A stretch of DNA of 9,587 nt, from assembly GCA_036564195.1 (NCBI GenBank), contig DATCLA010000082.1, positions 1 to 9,587 of the forward strand, written 5' to 3'. Shown piece after piece: positions 7,164 through 9,587 of the stretch; the stretch's first letter is position 1, and every line of letters begins with the position of its first letter. Made by a program: the position numbers and the translations under genes. The notes beneath the pieces are model-generated. The model did no database searches, was not told the origin of the DNA, and saw only the letters and a list, made by a program, of their open reading frames with translations. This DNA is from DATCLA01 sp036564195 (lineage in GTDB: Bacteria; Bacillota; UBA4882; UBA8346).

Positions 7164-7173
7164 CTGGAGGTGA
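7164..7173 (+). promoter_or_regulatory. Extended Shine-Dalgarno that sets the GTG start at 7179
   Basis: TGGAGGTGA within 7164-7173 places its GGAGG core eight bases before GTG 7179. The upstream GTG at 7170 lies within the site and is rejected as start. Spacer and layout copy those before ligase 1. Confidence 0.75.
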
Positions 7174-7178
7174 CCAAA

Positions 7179-7712
7179 GTGAACCTATTTAGGGCCAGGT
7201 ATAACTGGCTGAGAAAGCGTTTCCTGGAACGGCAGTTGGCGAAGATCGCGGTCTTATTTCAAAAAGGCGTAGCGGGCGATAGCGAGGCTGTTAAAGCCGC
7301 CTATGAGCTTTTAACCAGGTTGCGCCAGCTCTTTCCTGAGGACCATCTGCTTGCTGCTTATTATGGAAGTACCTTGACATTGTTGGGACGGGACGCTATG
7401 GACCCGCTGGAACGCTTGGAGTATGTACGGCAAGGTTTAAAAGTTTTAGATGAAGCCGTAACCAATGATGGAGATAATGTGATGATTCGCACTCTTCGAG
7501 GTTATGTCTGCTACCGTTTGCCGGAAGTGTTTTTTCACCGGACTGCCACCAGTGTTACCGACTTCAGCTATTTAATCGCCCGTCACGAACAAAACCCGGA
7601 GCTGTTTTCGGCTGAGTTTTACCAGCAAGTAAAGGAAGACTTGGCAGCAGCCAAAAAGACTTTGGAGCGTATTGAAAAATGCCGGGAGCAAGTAAAGAGG
7701 GAAGGTGTTTAA
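7179..7712 (+). CDS. Single-unit TPR-like protein, paralogue of the three-unit leader protein
   Basis: A 177-aa soluble helical protein made of one copy of the ~150-residue unit found three times in the 1174-2850 gene. After a basic N-terminus (RARYNWLRKRFLERQ) it shows the same ordered marks: GVAGD (30-34), LLAAYYGSTLTLLGRD (57-72), 'LKVLDEAV' (87-94), MIRTLRGY (102-109), LPEVFFH (114-120), TDFSYLI (127-133) and NPELF (139-143), ending in a charged coiled-coil-like helix. It has no catalytic motif. As with its paralogue, a scaffold or chaperone role is inferred from TPR behaviour and from sitting immediately upstream of a ligase: its TAA ends two bases before that start. It most resembles unit 3 of the larger protein, so one may derive from the other by duplication or unit loss. 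Confidence 0.82.
   Translation: MNLFRARYNWLRKRFLERQLAKIAVLFQKGVAGDSEAVKAAYELLTRLRQLFPEDHLLAAYYGSTLTLLGRDAMDPLERLEYVRQGLKVLDEAVTNDGDNVMIRTLRGYVCYRLPEVFFHRTATSVTDFSYLIARHEQNPELFSAEFYQQVKEDLAAAKKTLERIEKCREQVKREGV
7697..7705 (+). promoter_or_regulatory. Shine-Dalgarno favouring the TTG start of ligase 2
   Basis: AGAGGGAAGG ends nine bases before TTG 7715. An in-frame ATG at 7679 would overlap the TPR gene by 34 bases and has no purine-rich site at the right distance, so TTG 7715 is preferred with moderate certainty. Confidence 0.55.
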
Positions 7713-7714
7713 TT

Positions 7715-9040
7715 TTGAGTTCACGGTTTGAAAAGAAAATAGCCAATCTGGCCAGGCCGCCGGTTTTACAAAAATACTTTATTGAGGAGGACGAATTTCC
7801 GGAAAATCTGTCTGAGGAACGGATGGCAGAATTTCAGCGGGAAGCGCTCAAGGCAATTGTAACCCGGGCGTATCAGGGGAGTTCATTTTACCGTGACAAG
7901 ATGGATCAAGCCGGTGTAACACCGGAGCAGATTCGGGAAACCCGGGATTTAGCTTTGTTACCTTTTACCACCAAGGAGGAGTTACAGGGTAATCCCTGGG
8001 CGCTGGTAGCCTGCGATAAAAGGGATCTGGCCGTGATCCAGGTTTCTACCGGGACTACCGGAGGAGCTGAGATTTACATTATGTATTCCTGGGCCGATTA
8101 TTTCCTCCATGACTTAATCCCCGGGTATCCCTCATTGGTACCGGTAGAATACGGCGACATCTGTTTTAATGCGCTGCCGTATGAGATGAGCTCCGCCGGA
8201 CTGGCTTTTCATAAAACTTTCATGGAAGGTTGCGGCGCCACAGTGATCCCCGGCGGCAAAGGTGGCGCTTATTCCACTGCAGAGAAGTCCGTACGGATGA
8301 TCCGTGATTTACAGCCCACCATTTTGATTACCACTCCGTCGTGGGCGGTGTATCTGGCTGAGGCAGCGGCTGAGGTGGGCCTGGATCTGACCCAACTGCC
8401 CTTGCGCAAAATGTGGCTGACCGGTGAAGGCTGTTCGCCGGCGTTTCGGGAACGGGTCGAACAACTCTGGGGGACCATTGCTAACTTTTACTACGGTTCA
8501 TTGGAGTGCGGCTGCATTGGAATTGAATGTGATGCCCAGCAAGGCTATCATGTTACCCAAGGCCACATTTACCTGGAGATTGTCGACCCCCAAACCGGTC
8601 AGGTACGAGAACCTGGAGAAATTGGGGAGATTGTTGTTACCTGCCTGTTACGTTATGATACACCGTTGCTGCGCTACCGTACCCGGGACCTTGGCTATCT
8701 TGACCCGGACCCCTGCCGCTGCGGGGTAGTCCTGCCCCGGCTGGTCTTACGGGGCCGGTTAGTCGACCAGCTAACCGTTAAGGGAGTTTCATTCTCCCCC
8801 TACTACTTGGAAGAGTTTCTGATGCGTCTGCCGGAAGTGGGCAACTGGTATCAGTTTGAGGTAATCGAGGACTACTTACTGATTCGTTGCGAATTGATGC
8901 CGGAAATCACTCCTACCACTGAACTGGCGGATTCACTAAGCAGTAAGCTGGAGTACCGGGTGGGGATCCCCTGCCGGTTTGAGTTGGTTGACCGGTTACC
9001 TCGGCCTACCGGTAAAACCGTCCGGGTGGTCCGTCATTAA
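7715..9040 (+). CDS. Adenylate-forming carboxylate ligase, PaaK-like (ligase 2)
   Basis: A 441-aa ANL-superfamily enzyme paralogous to ligase 1 but clearly diverged. Motifs in order: LPFTTKEEL (82-90), VSTGTTGG (110-117, phosphate loop), WLTGEG (234-239), FYYGSLEC (258-265), LRYRTRD (319-325), CRCG (334-337), LVLRGR (343-348), and PTGKTVR (431-437) with Lys434 as the expected adenylation lysine. The GKxxR end is canonical, unlike ligase 1. The usual YGxTE is YGSLE, which still keeps the Mg-binding Glu (Glu264). Cys265, Cys271 and the CRCG pair may bind a structural metal, as inference. N-terminally it has about 25 residues more than ligase 1, including an acidic IEEDEFPE stretch. It probably activates a different acid from ligase 1, for example making a CoA ester or the second half of an ester/amide. 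TTG start; 48 bases to the next gene. Confidence 0.87.
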   Translation: MSSRFEKKIANLARPPVLQKYFIEEDEFPENLSEERMAEFQREALKAIVTRAYQGSSFYRDKMDQAGVTPEQIRETRDLALLPFTTKEELQGNPWALVACDKRDLAVIQVSTGTTGGAEIYIMYSWADYFLHDLIPGYPSLVPVEYGDICFNALPYEMSSAGLAFHKTFMEGCGATVIPGGKGGAYSTAEKSVRMIRDLQPTILITTPSWAVYLAEAAAEVGLDLTQLPLRKMWLTGEGCSPAFRERVEQLWGTIANFYYGSLECGCIGIECDAQQGYHVTQGHIYLEIVDPQTGQVREPGEIGEIVVTCLLRYDTPLLRYRTRDLGYLDPDPCRCGVVLPRLVLRGRLVDQLTVKGVSFSPYYLEEFLMRLPEVGNWYQFEVIEDYLLIRCELMPEITPTTELADSLSSKLEYRVGIPCRFELVDRLPRPTGKTVRVVRH

Positions 9041-9088
9041 TCCATCACCGAGATTTCACCATTCTGGAGTGAAGGGAGGTGAGATCGG

Positions 9089-9322
9089 ATGTATTGGTGG
9101 AAAGTACCCCAACCGAAATTAGAATCCATTAATTTGGATGAGTTTGTAAAAAGGGTCAAAGAAGCGGTCAAGGGAAAGAATGCCGCAACCGAGATCTTGG
9201 AAGCGGTAAAGCTGCTGTTGGCCCACTACCAGATCGAAAAGCCCCAAAAAGGGAAGGAACCGAAGCAAGCAAAGCAGCTGAAGCAAGAGCAGCAGCCGGA
9301 TCAGGATCCCAAAACCGAGTAA
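9089..9322 (+). CDS. Small 77-aa protein: amphipathic helix plus Lys/Gln/Pro-rich tail, unknown function
   Basis: Not a recognised family. The ATG follows GGGAGGTGA (9074-9082) at good spacing, so translation is likely. An aromatic N-terminus (MYWWKVPQP) leads into a predicted helix (residues 16-48, NLDEFVKRVKEAV ... LEAVKLLLAHY) and then a low-complexity tail (51-77) rich in Lys, Gln, Pro and Glu that should be disordered. There is no cysteine, leader-peptide cleavage motif, membrane helix or carrier-protein serine. Its helical part overlays the 64-aa protein at 6915 without gaps (8 of 34 identical, including F19, N31, A33, I36 and the closing P52). Each small gene ends a block that contains a TPR-like protein and a ligase, suggesting a shared accessory task. 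The tail could be a docking segment, as inference. Confidence 0.7.
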   Translation: MYWWKVPQPKLESINLDEFVKRVKEAVKGKNAATEILEAVKLLLAHYQIEKPQKGKEPKQAKQLKQEQQPDQDPKTE

Positions 9323-9328
9323 ATAACC

Positions 9329-9349
9329 GAGGCAGGATGTTCCTGCCTC
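9329..9349 (+). terminator. Hairpin ending the operon, possible terminator
   Basis: A perfect nine-base stem (GAGGCAGGA with TCCTGCCTC) with a three-base TGT loop starts six bases after the last stop codon. The following bases (ATCAATTCTTA) are only moderately T-rich, so it is a weak intrinsic terminator or an mRNA 3'-end stabiliser. Confidence 0.6.
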
Positions 9350-9587
9350 ATCAATTCTTAGCGGGTTAAGTTTTAGTTTGGGCTACCGTGCGGTTTTATG
9401 GTTGATTAGTAGTATTTTAAGCATTGAAATTGTATTAATTCATGGGTAACCTCCAGTTAGAAATGCCCTGGAAGAATCATGAAAATTTCTTGTTAATTTA
9501 GTTAAAACATTAAAGAAATCTGGTAAATTTCCGAATATATGAATATATTATTTAGGAATATATTTATTTAAAAATGTATAACTAAAG
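9350..9587. other. AT-rich gene-free tail with three GAATATAT copies
   Basis: No frame here looks like a gene. AT content rises sharply after about 9480, in contrast to the operon. GAATATAT occurs at 9533-9540, 9541-9548 and 9556-9563. A TATAAC at 9577-9582 could be a -10 box for a gene beyond the window, but no good -35 is placed for it. On the minus strand, CTGGAGG followed by ATG near 9437-9450 looks like a gene start but stops after two codons. Confidence 0.4.

Noticed and set aside
9089..9322. RiPP precursor peptide
   Set aside because: No Cys, no Ser/Thr-rich core, no GG or other leader cleavage motif, and no modifying enzyme such as a radical SAM, YcaO or LanM in the window.
9434..9452. 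Minus-strand gene start with good Shine-Dalgarno (CTGGAGG, then ATG)
   Set aside because: The frame stops after two codons (ATG AAT TAA), so it is at most a relic and probably chance.

Overview
The window holds a compact, one-directional biosynthetic operon (+ strand, about 1174-9322) beside a decaying C4-dicarboxylate-type TRAP transporter on the opposite strand (1-705). The host looks like an anaerobic or facultative low-to-mid GC Firmicute. The grounds are very strong AGGAGGTGA-type ribosome binding sites, several GTG/TTG starts, tight or overlapping gene spacing, and PaaK/F390-synthetase-like ligases. This placement is inference from style, not from a marker gene.

Layout. 1-498 (-) is a TRAP large permease (DctM) broken by an in-frame amber codon and running off the window edge. 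499-705 (-) is only the C-terminal end of the small permease (DctQ). 715-903 (-) is a short unassigned ORF remnant. 904-1173 is an AT-rich leader. The operon follows in two blocks. Block 1: a 558-aa protein with three copies of a ~150-residue TPR-like unit, an Amidohydro_2 metal-dependent hydrolase, an adenylate-forming ligase, a 3-dehydroquinate synthase II-type cyclase, a DhnA-type class I aldolase, and a 64-aa helical protein, closed by an intrinsic terminator at 7113-7140. Block 2: a 177-aa protein with one copy of the same TPR-like unit, a second adenylate-forming ligase, and a 77-aa helical protein with a charged tail, then a hairpin at 9329-9349. The last 238 bases are AT-rich and carry no gene.

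How the genes may work together. An aldolase of this family paired with a DHQS-II homologue is the known pair for 3-amino-4-hydroxybenzoate (3,4-AHBA; GriI/GriH in grixazone biosynthesis), made from aspartate semialdehyde and dihydroxyacetone phosphate. No other shikimate gene is present. Instead the pair sits with two carboxylate-activating ligases and an amidohydrolase, the same enzyme classes that build benzoxazoles from aminohydroxybenzoates (NatL2/NatAM, BomJ/BomN, and the closoxazole pathway of anaerobic clostridia). My main reading is a cryptic cluster for a 3,4-AHBA-derived, probably benzoxazole-type, aromatic metabolite. The unusual part is the repeated pairing of a TPR-like protein, a ligase and a very small helical protein. 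I know of no assigned role for those accessory proteins in such pathways.
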